Assembly: GCF_015169395.1 (NCBI RefSeq)
Contig: NZ_CP063458.1
Span: forward strand, 4,216,001-4,280,000
DNA: 64,000 bases
Source of the DNA: Humisphaera borealis
GTDB taxonomy: Bacteria > Planctomycetota > Phycisphaerae > Tepidisphaerales > Tepidisphaeraceae
Direction of reading: 5' to 3'
The notes beneath the pieces are model-generated. The model made no database searches. It was not told the origin of the DNA and saw nothing but the letters and a program-made list of their open reading frames with translations. The translations under genes were made by a program, and so were the position numbers. Shown here in pieces: positions 34,796 to 44,200 of the stretch. Each line of letters begins with the position of its first letter. The first letter of the stretch is position 1.

Positions 34796-36691
34796 ATGGG
34801 CCGACGCAAATCAAAAGAACACGCCGACATCCGTCAGGTGGGGCCGGACGCACCCGCGGATGCTGCCAGTCCGGGCACGAGGTCTCCACGCCTGTTCGTC
34901 GATCGCTGGTACGGCAAGCTGATCCTGCTGCTCGTCGGCACGATACTCCTCACGCTCGCTTACGCGCCGTTCTATCAGTTCTGGGCGGCGTGGATCGGCC
35001 TGGTTCCCCTCATCGTGGTGACCTCGCGAACCAAGGGCACCTGGCGGGCGGCGTTCTGGGGTTGGCTCGCGGGGGTTCTCTTCTTCTCGGCCAACGTGTG
35101 GTGGCTGCTCACCATCACCGGGCCGGGTGTGATTGCGCTGGTGTTTTGGCTGGGCATTTACTGGGCCGTTGCCGCGGCGGTCCTTCGACCGATCGTTCGC
35201 ACGGTGACCACTGCCGCAACCGGCATCGAACTCGCGGACACCACCGGCGACCACGAGGCCATGGAGCCGAACGGCACCGTTGCGTCGTTGCGACTACTCC
35301 TGGTTTTCCCCGTCCTCTGGGTCGGCGCAGAATGGGTCCGCGGAAATTGGCCTTTCTACGGCTTCTCCTGGTTCAATCTCTCCTATTCGCAAACGCCGGT
35401 TCTCCACCTCTGCCAGATCGCCGACCTTTTGGGTGAGCACGGGATCTCGTTCTGGGTCGCGATGATCAACGCCCTTGCCGCGCTGTTCATCTTCAACGGC
35501 TGGCGCTTCCGCGGACTGCTGCGGCCGGTGCTTGTCGTCTGCGGGGTGCTCGTGGCCGTGGGTATCTACGGTGTTTGGCGTTTTGCGCAGACGGAATCGC
35601 ACCTGCTCCCCGGACCTACCGTGCTGCTCGTCCAGCCGAACATTCCCCAGAGCAACTCGGGGGACAAGGGGGCGCCTATGGAGGACCTGATCGACTTCCA
35701 CGTCGCCCAGACCAACGCCGCGATGAAGGAACGTCCCGACGCCGACCTCGCTGTCTGGTCGGAAACGATGATGCCCGAGATGAACGCCGAGTTTGCCGCT
35801 TCGATGGCCAGCCTGGGCCTGGCATCGCGCGACGCCGAGCGTGCCAAACGCGAGATTGCCCAGCTCGCACGCCGATACAAGGTATCGCTGCTGGTCGGCG
35901 GATCGTTCGCCGGCCGGGTGAAGCTTGTCAGCACCGACCCCCGCATGCCCATGGTTGAGAAAGCCGGTCGGCGGAACAGCGCCTATTACTTCCTGCGCGA
36001 CACTGGCGAACTGGCCGACCGCTTCGACAAGATCCACCTCGTGCCGTTCGGCGAATACATTCCATTCGAAGAAAGCTTCCCCTGGCTTTACCGGCAGCTC
36101 ATCGCGTTGGGGCCGCCGAACATGGAGGACTACCAGCTCGACCGGGGCGAGCGGGCGAAGATCTTCTTACTGCCGAAGGACCGCCAGCCCGCGACACAGC
36201 CGGTTGCCGCCGACAAGGCCTGGCGGTTTGTCACGTCGATCTGCTTCGAAGACGCCGATGCCGACCTGAACGCCTGGCACTTCCGTGGTGGCGGGGGCCG
36301 CGGGTCCGTCGATGCCAAGCAGGCCGACTTCATAGTCAACATCAGCAACGACGGGTGGTTCAAACTGACGATGATGCCGCAGCACTTTCAGGTCGCGACC
36401 CTGCGCAGCATTGAAAACCGCGTGCCGACGGTCCGCAGCGTGAATACGGGCATCAGCGGCTTTATCGATTCCCTCGGGCGATCGCGCAACGACCTCGTGA
36501 TCCCCGCCAACACCGAGGGCACTCTCGCGAGTTCGATCATGCTGGATTCGCGGACGACATTCTTCACCCGTTGGGGCAACTGGATTGGCCCGGGTTGCGC
36601 CCTGGGACTGGGCCTGGTCGGCGTTGGGAATGTCGTGAAACGGAGGAGGGCCCGCCGGGCCGGGGCGGCGAGTAATGGCGGCGCGGCTTAG
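34796..36691 (+). CDS. lnt: Apolipoprotein N-acyltransferase
   Basis: 631 aa, longer than the ~510-aa enterobacterial enzyme owing to an N-terminal hydrophilic extension and insertions. The first ~260 residues contain about six membrane segments and the WVGAEWVRGNWPFYGFSW block. The nitrilase domain follows: VLLVQPNIPQ, the catalytic Glu in VWSETMMPE, Lys in FDKIHLVPFGEYIP, and Cys in SICFED. Lnt adds the third acyl chain to lipoproteins in the inner membrane, so two-membrane lipoprotein maturation is expected. An insertion (PATQPVAADKAW) sits before the Cys. It ends 4 bp inside the convergent HD gene. Confidence 0.93.
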   Translation: MGRRKSKEHADIRQVGPDAPADAASPGTRSPRLFVDRWYGKLILLLVGTILLTLAYAPFYQFWAAWIGLVPLIVVTSRTKGTWRAAFWGWLAGVLFFSANVWWLLTITGPGVIALVFWLGIYWAVAAAVLRPIVRTVTTAATGIELADTTGDHEAMEPNGTVASLRLLLVFPVLWVGAEWVRGNWPFYGFSWFNLSYSQTPVLHLCQIADLLGEHGISFWVAMINALAALFIFNGWRFRGLLRPVLVVCGVLVAVGIYGVWRFAQTESHLLPGPTVLLVQPNIPQSNSGDKGAPMEDLIDFHVAQTNAAMKERPDADLAVWSETMMPEMNAEFAASMASLGLASRDAERAKREIAQLARRYKVSLLVGGSFAGRVKLVSTDPRMPMVEKAGRRNSAYYFLRDTGELADRFDKIHLVPFGEYIPFEESFPWLYRQLIALGPPNMEDYQLDRGERAKIFLLPKDRQPATQPVAADKAWRFVTSICFEDADADLNAWHFRGGGGRGSVDAKQADFIVNISNDGWFKLTMMPQHFQVATLRSIENRVPTVRSVNTGISGFIDSLGRSRNDLVIPANTEGTLASSIMLDSRTTFFTRWGNWIGPGCALGLGLVGVGNVVKRRRARRAGAASNGGAA

Positions 36692-37191
36692 GGTTTTTCG
36701 CCCTGGCGCATCAATCGCCGGTAGTCCTTCTCGCCGATCTGGTCCGTCAGGAACTTGTACGAAGCCGCGTAACGAACCAGCCGTGGAACGTCTTTCAACG
36801 CCTTGGTCGGACGAAACGCGACATGGCGGAGATCCGCGTTGTCGAGCAGGTCGGCGATCTTGACGGCCCGGGCGAGCGGATCGGACTTGAGCCGGACGAC
36901 GTAGTCGGCGTAGCTGTCTTCCTCGGCGTGGGTCAATAACAACACGGCACGCACGACATCCTTTGGCATGCCGGCGTTGCGCAGGTCGCCCGCCGACTTG
37001 CCACCCCGCTCGATCGAGTCGTGCAGGATCGCCACGCACCGCAGGCGTTCATTCTGATGTTCGTCGTCGCCCTGCGACACTGCCAGCATCACGCGCATCG
37101 GGTGAACGATGTATGGCTCGCCCGGCGGGTCTTCGCCGCCGCGGTGAGCTTCGACCGCCAGGTCGATCGCGCGTTGCAGCAGTGTGGGCAT
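36688..37191 (-). CDS. HD-domain phosphohydrolase (small alarmone hydrolase-like)
   Basis: 167 aa. The single domain has RAIDLAVEAHRG (first His), YIVHPMRV (His), VAILHDSIER (HD) and VKIADLLDN (Asp), the metal-binding pattern of the RelA/SpoT hydrolase domain. No synthetase domain is attached, so it resembles the small alarmone hydrolase/Mesh1 type, which cleaves (p)ppGpp or NADPH phosphate; specificity cannot be decided here. It lies 7 bp downstream of the FAH gene on the same strand, so the two are probably co-transcribed. Confidence 0.8.
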   Translation of the reverse strand: MPTLLQRAIDLAVEAHRGGEDPPGEPYIVHPMRVMLAVSQGDDEHQNERLRCVAILHDSIERGGKSAGDLRNAGMPKDVVRAVLLLTHAEEDSYADYVVRLKSDPLARAVKIADLLDNADLRHVAFRPTKALKDVPRLVRYAASYKFLTDQIGEKDYRRLMRQGEKP

Positions 37192-37198
37192 GGCATCC

Positions 37199-38008
37199 TC
37201 ACTCGGCGGTGACGGGGTTTTCCAGCCGGCCGATCTTCTCGATCTCGACGACCACGGTGTCGCCGGCCTTCATCCAGACCGGCGGCGTGCGGGCGAAGCC
37301 GACACCCTGCGGCGTTCCGGTGAGAATGACCGTACCGGGCTTGATGGTCATCGTGCTGCTGAGCGATTCGATCAGCGCCGGCACGTCGAAGATCATGTCG
37401 CCAGTGGTGTGATCCTGCATCGTCTGTCCGTTGAGGATCGTCTTGAGCCGCAGCGCGTTGGGGTTGGGGATTTCGTCGGCCGTCACCAGGCAGGGGCCCA
37501 GTGGGCAGAACCCGTCGAAGCTCTTGCCGCGGGCGAACTGCCCGCCGCCGAGCTTCTTCTGGCGTTGCCAGTCGCGCGCCGAGACGTCATTGGCGCAGGT
37601 GTAGCCCAGCACGTAGTTGAGTGCATCGGCCCGCGACACGTGCTTGGCTGTCTTGCCGATCACCACGCACAACTCGGCTTCGTAATCGACTTCCGAACTG
37701 CGGCGGGGGATCTGGATCGGGTCGAACGGATTGTTCAGCGTGTTGCTCGACTTGATGAACAGCATCGGATTGTCCGGAATCTCCGACCCGCTCTCGGCGG
37801 CGTGCTCGCGGTAGTTCAGCCCGATGCAGAGGATGTCCGTGGGCACCAGTGGCGAGAGCAGTTTCTCGATCGGCAGGGCCTTGTCCGTAACGGTCCAGGT
37901 CGCCGGACCGGCGATCAGGGTCCCTTCAATCTTGCGTGCGGACTTGCCGTCGTCGAGCAGTTGGCCGAGATGTTCAGTGCCGCCGGAGAGAAATCGAACA
38001 ATCCGCAT
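37199..38008 (-). CDS. Fumarylacetoacetate hydrolase-family protein
   Basis: 269 aa. The FAH-type fold shows ILCIGLNYREHAAESG, PMLFIKSSNTLNNPFDPI, the acidic metal site in VDYEAELCVVIGKTAKHV (E-x-E), the CANDVSARDWQ block, GKSFDGFCPLGPCLV and the end GTVILTGTPQGVGFARTPPVWMK. Such enzymes cleave C-C bonds or hydrate/decarboxylate acyl-pyruvates (fumarylpyruvate or 2-keto-3-deoxy acids). The upstream 60 residues are the usual small N-terminal domain. It is first in a probable operon with the HD gene. Confidence 0.92.
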   Translation of the reverse strand: MRIVRFLSGGTEHLGQLLDDGKSARKIEGTLIAGPATWTVTDKALPIEKLLSPLVPTDILCIGLNYREHAAESGSEIPDNPMLFIKSSNTLNNPFDPIQIPRRSSEVDYEAELCVVIGKTAKHVSRADALNYVLGYTCANDVSARDWQRQKKLGGGQFARGKSFDGFCPLGPCLVTADEIPNPNALRLKTILNGQTMQDHTTGDMIFDVPALIESLSSTMTIKPGTVILTGTPQGVGFARTPPVWMKAGDTVVVEIEKIGRLENPVTAE

Positions 38009-38130
38009 GAAGGTGCCTCGCGAAGGAGATTGGAAACGACCGAAGTGAAACTGTAGAGGATGCGGGGCAGCGGTTCAATTTGGGCAGCGCAGGCAAGAGA
38101 TGACGTGAAGCCACGTGCGGTTCATGCACA

Positions 38131-39741
38131 CTATGGGCGTTTGGGCATCGAAGAAATCGTGAGCCTGATCTTGTTCTTGCCTACGCCAACTTCGAAAGGC
38201 TGGATACGTTGCTTTTCTGCTTCGAACCGTCTTACAACGGATTGGAACGCCTGCTCGTCCGCATAGATATCGGCAGAGTTCATGTCTTGCGGCGAAGGAT
38301 CGACCACTCGCCAATGGCGGTCGACCTGCACCTGCGTGGTATGCAGCCAGAACTGTCCGACTGTAGCCCTATTCGTGGTCGGGACGATCGCTTTGAGTTC
38401 GGCGACTTGCTTCCCCTGTTCGAAGATTGACAGATCGTAGTCGGCGTCCCGCTTGCCCAGCGACAAGACCGTGAGTTCGCAGACGTCTTTGCTTCGGAGC
38501 CACCATCCGGGTAGAGCGATCGCCGCAACGGGAACCCCGTCAATCTGGTCAGGCAAAGACGCACCGGAGGCGAGCGAGTCGATCAGTGCGCGGACTCTCG
38601 TCGGTGCGTCAGGGTCATCACAGTGTTTCTTCAGCATAGCTTCGAGGCCCTCAAGCGAGTGTGCGGCGAACGGGACAGTTTGGGACGTTGAAGGTCTCGC
38701 CGCTGCCGTCCCAACCACGTCCACCACGACCGGCCGATGATCTGACCCGCGGCCGATGCCCGTCTGGCACTTTGTCGCCCACAGGTCGGACGACAGGTAG
38801 ACGTGGTCGATCCGAATCCCCGGCGTGATGTACCGCATCACGCCGTTCACCGGCCAGGTCGCGCCCCGGCCGGTGGCGGACTGTGCATGGGCCTCGCCGA
38901 TACCAGCGGCCATGAATTGCCGATGTTGCGGTGTGGTCTCCGAGAAGTTGAAGTCGCCGCACACGATGTACGACTTCTTCTCAGCAGCTAACGCATCCAA
39001 CAGATCGGCGAACTGGATTCTCTGGTCCTTGTAGTAGTCAAATGAACGCGGCGGAAGCAGATGGATGTGGTAAAGGGCGTACTCCCGGCCGTCGAACTCG
39101 ATCGATGCGCGCTGTTGGTCGACGCCGGAATTACCCAGACGGAAGCGGTCGTCCACCGGGCCGGCGAAGGGCGTGCGCGACCGGATCGCGATGCCGAACG
39201 AGTCGTCCCTGGCGATGTGGCTTTCGTACGGGTAATCGACACCCAATCGCCGCTCCACCGCCTGGTGCCAGTGGGGCGTGTACTCCTGCAGGAACACGAC
39301 GTCCGGACTGGCGGCGATGATCTCTTCGATGATGCCGTCGGTGTCTTCGTTGGCCATCAGCAGGTTGACCGACATGATGCGGAGCGGCTTACCAATCGCC
39401 GTTGGCGGGGCTGGGCGCGGCAGGAATTGCATCGCCGCCGGCACCAGAGTGAACAGCATCGGCACCACCGCCGCCAGCGCGAGCCGGCGAGCGCGGATCA
39501 ACAGCGCCACGGCAACAATGAATGCCAGCAGCAAGGCGAGGTGAAACTGAACCGTTCGAATGAGGAACGCCATCCACCCGGCGAACACCACGCCGGTCGA
39601 TTCGTTCCGCCAGTCCTGCGGCCAGAGCCAGGCGAAGATCAGCAGTGGATACGCGGCGGCGACAACCAGCCACGCTTCCTTACGAAGCAACCGTTTGCGC
39701 TGCTGCCAGTTCGGCCAGATGAATGTGCGGAGGTTCCCCAT
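38131..39741 (-). CDS. Membrane protein with endonuclease/exonuclease/phosphatase domain
   Basis: 536 aa from the ATG at 39741. The N-terminal ~110 residues have three hydrophobic segments (LVVAAAYPLLIFAWLW, VVFAGWMAFLIRTVQFHLALLLAFIVAVALL, LALAAVVPMLFTLVPAAM). An EEP domain follows: IMSVNLLMANED, DVVFLQEYTPHW (catalytic Glu), SYIVCGDFNFSETT (GDFN), IRIDHVYLS and RGSDHRPVVVDV (SDH). The C-terminal ~170 residues are unlike anything recognised. The substrate could be nucleic acid, sphingomyelin or phosphoinositide. An upstream ATG at 39837 is possible but adds a non-hydrophobic leader. Confidence 0.85.
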   Translation of the reverse strand: MGNLRTFIWPNWQQRKRLLRKEAWLVVAAAYPLLIFAWLWPQDWRNESTGVVFAGWMAFLIRTVQFHLALLLAFIVAVALLIRARRLALAAVVPMLFTLVPAAMQFLPRPAPPTAIGKPLRIMSVNLLMANEDTDGIIEEIIAASPDVVFLQEYTPHWHQAVERRLGVDYPYESHIARDDSFGIAIRSRTPFAGPVDDRFRLGNSGVDQQRASIEFDGREYALYHIHLLPPRSFDYYKDQRIQFADLLDALAAEKKSYIVCGDFNFSETTPQHRQFMAAGIGEAHAQSATGRGATWPVNGVMRYITPGIRIDHVYLSSDLWATKCQTGIGRGSDHRPVVVDVVGTAAARPSTSQTVPFAAHSLEGLEAMLKKHCDDPDAPTRVRALIDSLASGASLPDQIDGVPVAAIALPGWWLRSKDVCELTVLSLGKRDADYDLSIFEQGKQVAELKAIVPTTNRATVGQFWLHTTQVQVDRHWRVVDPSPQDMNSADIYADEQAFQSVVRRFEAEKQRIQPFEVGVGKNKIRLTISSMPKRP

Positions 39742-39785
39742 ATGGCAGCATGATACCCCGGGCGGTTCGTGCGGCGCAAAAAGAA

Positions 39786-39813
39786 CCGGATCGCCCCGGC
39801 AGGGGCGATCCGG
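39786..39813 (-). terminator. Rho-independent terminator of the Tyr-rich gene
   Basis: CCGGATCGCCCC / GGGGCGATCCGG is a perfect 12-bp stem with a 4-nt loop. On the minus strand it is followed by TTCTTTTTG and stands about 30 bp past the Tyr-rich gene's stop. Confidence 0.85.
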
Positions 39814-39843
39814 CGGAAGACGGATTCGGAAGTTCACCGGCGT

Positions 39844-40428
39844 TCAGCGACGGTAATAAGAGCTGTAGCCGTAGCTTTTTGCGGGCTGGGAATTGCCCTG
39901 GCCGCGATCGACGTAGCTGTAACCGCGATCTACATAGCTGTAGTTCCGGTCGACGTAGTTGTAATTGCGATCGGCATAGCTGTAGTTGCGGTCGACGTAG
40001 GAGTAGCCGCGGTCGTAGCCGCGATACCCGGACGAGTAGCTTACGCTGACGTAAGTCCGGTCCGCGAAGCGGGGAGTGCTGTAGTACACCGGGGCGGCGT
40101 AGCTGTAGCCGTAGTCGCAGCTGTCGTAGAACCGCGGGGTGCTGTAGTAGACCGGCCGCGAAGGGGCGTAGAACACCGGCTCGCACCGCGGTTCGTACCG
40201 GGGGGCGTAGTAGACCGGCGGGCAGTACGACCGGGAATAGTTGTTGTAGACGAAGCTCGGCCGGTAGCCGGCGGAATACCCGTAGCCGATCGACAGGCCG
40301 CCGCCGGGGCCGCAGTAGCCGCCGGAGCTATACCCGAACGAGAATCCCCATCGCGAGCGGGCCTCGCTGACGTTCGGCATGAGTCCCATAAGAAGCAGCG
40401 TCAGGCAGGCGATTTTCAGAACTCGCAT
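39844..40428 (-). CDS. Secreted Tyr/Ser/Gly-rich low-complexity protein
   Basis: 194 aa. A signal peptide (MRVLKIACLTLLLMGLMPNVSEA) precedes a mature region dominated by Tyr, Ser, Gly, Arg and Pro. Repeats are seen: PVYYSTPRF occurs twice, and NYSYVDR/GYSYVDR-type heptads occur six times near residues 140-180. There is no catalytic motif. Tyr-rich repeats of this kind are typical of extracellular matrix or spore/stalk-coat proteins, but no homologue is known to me. It is separately transcribed, with a strong terminator. Confidence 0.75.
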   Translation of the reverse strand: MRVLKIACLTLLLMGLMPNVSEARSRWGFSFGYSSGGYCGPGGGLSIGYGYSAGYRPSFVYNNYSRSYCPPVYYAPRYEPRCEPVFYAPSRPVYYSTPRFYDSCDYGYSYAAPVYYSTPRFADRTYVSVSYSSGYRGYDRGYSYVDRNYSYADRNYNYVDRNYSYVDRGYSYVDRGQGNSQPAKSYGYSSYYRR

Positions 40429-40703
40429 CGGAGATCTCCTTTCACACCACGTCGGTCGCCCCAGCCCACTGCTTTATCATACGGCAATGGGGCACGCTTG
40501 ATGACGTAAACACCGGCAATTCTGTCGGGTCCAACCCAAAAGACACGTTTCCAAACCGATGGTTAGCAGGGCCAGCAAGCGGGCTCGACCGAATGGGGGA
40601 CGGCACGGCCCCGCCGGTTCGCGGACATCCCCGGCTGTCGGCGTCCGCGGCGGTGCATTGGGGGGGTAGGCGTTCGGACCGGAGCCTGTTAAAACCAGAA
40701 GCG

Positions 40704-41249
40704 ATGATGACTTCGAACCAGTCCTGGGTGTCGCCGGTGCAAAAGGTTCTGTGGTCCGTTGCCGCCGTCGCCGGCCTGGCGATCGTCATCGCGTGCGGCG
40801 GCGGGAGCAAGCAGCAGGCGGTCCCATCGCAGTTTGCGAGCTACCCGCGGTCCGAGGCCCTGGACCGGATCATCGACACGCATGTCGAAGCCGGCACCGA
40901 TTCTCGCTACGAACGCATTCTGCTGACGACCTGGTTCCTTGACGGCGACCCCCGCGTGGCCCGGTTCATGAGCGTGACGCCCGCCGGCAAGTGCTCGAAG
41001 TATCAGTACGTGCACAACGCCGAGTATTCCGGCCCGCCGCAACCGACGCAGCTGTCGAGCGAGCGGGTCAGCGAGATCCTGATCGCCGCCGCGAACCTGC
41101 CGCCGAGTCAGCAGCCCCGGTTGGAGAACATGGTGATCGTGAGTTTCAGGAAGAACGGGATCTGGGAGACGAGGCTTTACGACCGCATGAACCGTCCGCC
41201 GGCGCTGAGCACGATCTTTGAGACGACCGGCGCGCCGATCATTCCGTGA
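40704..41249 (+). CDS. Predicted membrane-anchored protein or lipoprotein of unknown function
   Basis: 181 aa. A hydrophobic segment near residues 14-31 (VLWSVAAVAGLAIVIACGGG) contains VIAC, a possible lipobox, so lipidation or membrane anchoring is likely. The remainder (RSEALDRIIDTHVEAGTDSRYERILLTTW.., YVHNAEYSGPPQPTQLS) has no recognisable domain. An upstream in-frame start at 40593 would add a basic, low-complexity leader and is less likely. Confidence 0.65.
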   Translation: MMTSNQSWVSPVQKVLWSVAAVAGLAIVIACGGGSKQQAVPSQFASYPRSEALDRIIDTHVEAGTDSRYERILLTTWFLDGDPRVARFMSVTPAGKCSKYQYVHNAEYSGPPQPTQLSSERVSEILIAAANLPPSQQPRLENMVIVSFRKNGIWETRLYDRMNRPPALSTIFETTGAPIIP

Positions 41250-41298
41250 TTCGCGTTAAGCCGTGTGACTGTTATCCGGGCGCCAGCGGACGAGAGAC

Positions 41299-44200
41299 CT
41301 ACCCCTCCAGCGAAAGCCGATCAGAAGGCGGCAGCATCGGTGCCCCGCGTGTCTGGCACCAGTAGGTCCACATTTCACGATAGGCAGCGCCAAGGTATTT
41401 CGTGAACTTGCCCGCGTCGCAAAGGGATGACGCCGTGATCTTCTGCCGTAGCGTGCGGCGGAGCAGCACCAGGCGATTGACGTCACGGGCCAGCAGCACG
41501 GCCGACCGCGCATACCCCTCGATGTTCGGCGACACAAACTCCGGCAGACCCGCCGACTTCAGGATGCTGACGCCCACCCGGCTGGCATGGCGGGTGCCCG
41601 CCAGCGTGATCACCGGCACGCCCATCCACAGCGCCTCGCAGGTCGTCGTCGTCCCGTTGTAGGGGAACGGGTCGAGCATGACATCGACCTTCGAATACGA
41701 CTCCATGTGCTTCTGCCGGTCGGAATCCTTGCTGAGCAACTCCAGCCGATCGGCGGCGATGCGGTGGTAGGCGAAAATGTCCTGCACGTAACGCCGGCGG
41801 GCCGGATTGGCGAAGGTGCCCAGACGGTCTTTCAGCACCATTCGGCTGTTGGGCAGAACGGTCATGATCTTGGCCCACAGCCCGAGCGTTTCGGGCGTCA
41901 GCTTCGCCAGGATGTTGAAGCACCCGAAGGTGACGAAACCGTTCTTTACGATCGGCGGCGCGGAGGGCACTGGCGCGTCGGCCGGCCCCTGGTAGCACAG
42001 GAAGCCACGCGGCAGCCGATAAAGCTGCTCGGTGTGGAACTGCTCGGTCTGACCGAGCGGATCGGCCCAGGTATCGGTCAGCCGATAGTCCATGGTCCCA
42101 AGGCCGGTGGTGTTCGGATAGCCGAGATAGGTGATCTGAACCGGGGCCGGCTTGCGGGCGAAAACACACAGCCGGTTCGAAGCCGTATGCCCGGCCAGAT
42201 CCACCAGGATGTCGATCTGGTCGTGGCGGATCATGTCGCAGACGTCGATGTCGGTCAGGCCGCGGATATCGCGCCATCCGTCGGCCATCGCGGAGAGGCG
42301 TTCGGTCGCGTCGTCGGGTCGAAGGACGTCGCTGTAGCAGATGATGTGAAACGCGGCCGGGTCGCGATTGGCGAGGATGGGCTCGATAAACGACCCCACC
42401 GCATGTCGCCGAAAATCGCCGGAGACGTATCCGACGCGTATCTGCCGTTCGGCCGAGGGGCTGTTCTCGTGCCGCAGGATCTCCGCGGTCAGCGGCGACG
42501 CGTGCGCCTTGGCCCACTTCAAGTGCTCGGCGAAAAGCGTCTGTGCGTCGTTCTTCCGCTGGTAGTTGAGGTTCAACAGCAGGTTGCTGTGGGCCGAGGT
42601 CGCCGACGGTCGCAGCGCAAGGGTCTGGCGGTAGCAGTTGATCGCCTCTTCCACGCGGCCCTGCAGGTGGAAGGCGTCGCCGAGGCTGGCGAAGGCGTCG
42701 GCGAAGCGGGGCCGAAGTTCCAAGGCGCGCTGGAGCGACACGACCGCATCGTCGAAACGATCGGCACGGATGTATGCCGCACCCAAATCTCGGTGCGCCT
42801 TGGCACTGGTGGGCTGCAGTTCGACGAGTCGCTCGAGCGCGGCGATCGCCTCTTCGACCCGCCGCTGCCGCAGGTGGGATGCCCCCTGCTTGTGGAGTTC
42901 GGCGGCCTGCCTCGCCCCCGCGACAGGCTTTCGGCGGGCGCGGCGCAGCTCCTTGGCGAGCAGGCGTGGCGCCAGCACGGGATCGTCTTCCATCCGAGAC
43001 GCCGACTCGGGCAGCCGCACGCGAGAAACGGCCGGCGGCTTGACGACGCCGTCGGGCGCGGGCTCTTCCGCGTCGTCCGCGGGGTCAATTCCCTCGGCCT
43101 CCGTGTCCCCCTGTTCCGTCTCGGCGACGTCATCTACGTCGAGGAAGGCCGCTGCCGGTTCTTCAACCCGAAGCCGTGTCGGGGAGCCGACGTCGATAAT
43201 CTCTGACGGCGAAATCACGACACCGGTGGTCGAAACGACGGTGGTTGCCGGGTCGATGGTCGTGGCCGAAGCCGTCGGTGTCGGCGGGGCGGCGGTTTCG
43301 CTAAGGGTCGTAACAGCCGCCGGCGTTTCGCCGGACGATAAGGTGGAGCGATCGTCTGTCCGGGGCGGCTCGATGGCGATGTCAAACAGTGTTGGTTCGG
43401 GCGGAGACGCGGGAACCGTGCTCTGTACGACCACCGTGTAGCCGTTGGATTCTCGGCCGGTATCGAAGCCTGACCAGGCCGGCGTGGATTGCGGGGCTGC
43501 GGAGTGTGGTACTGGGCGATTGACGGCGGAACTGAAAGTCGACATTCCGCCCGCCATCGCCTGGGGCGCGTCGAATCGTGGATCGCCGACCTCGGCCTCG
43601 ATCACCGGCAGGTCCTGCTCGGGCTCCCTGAGCCAGTTGGTGCTGTAGAGCAAGGACAGCTCCGACTCGTCGTTGGGAGTCAGCGATGGCAGGCCCGGCG
43701 GGTCTGCCGGAAGCTCCGGGATGGGGCCGGGATCAATGTTCGTCGGGTGTGCTTCGTCGCCCCCGGCGATCGCCCAGGCCGCCACCGCCGCCGGTTCAAG
43801 ACCCCAGGCATCGCTGCTCGACAGTCCGAGCCAAGGCTCTTCGGTGACGGCAAATGTTGACCAAACTTGATCCGCGGCGTCGGCGTCGTGCGGGCCGAAG
43901 GGCTGGTCGGGAATGGCCCGCGGGTACGCCGATGAAGCGCTGACCGCGACACCCGCCATCGACGCGTAGACCAGGCCCAGTTCTTCTGCCCGGGCAGCCA
44001 GCGGGGCCATTGGCCGGGTTTCGGCTTGAGCCCCGGACACGAGCGTGAGCCCGACGACACCTTCGTCGTCCTCGTCGTCATCCGGTGGCCCTGCGGGCGA
44101 TTCGCTACCGGCTGAAAGCGGGGTGACGGAGGCGGTGTCCTGCTCGCCCGGCGACAAGTACTGTCCGTACGTACCGCCGACGGAAGCCGGCGTCTGAAGC

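Noticed and set aside
41587-43206. 539-codon open frame opposite the GT41 gene
   Set aside because: Shadow of a well-supported gene; composition is Arg/Gly-rich without domains.
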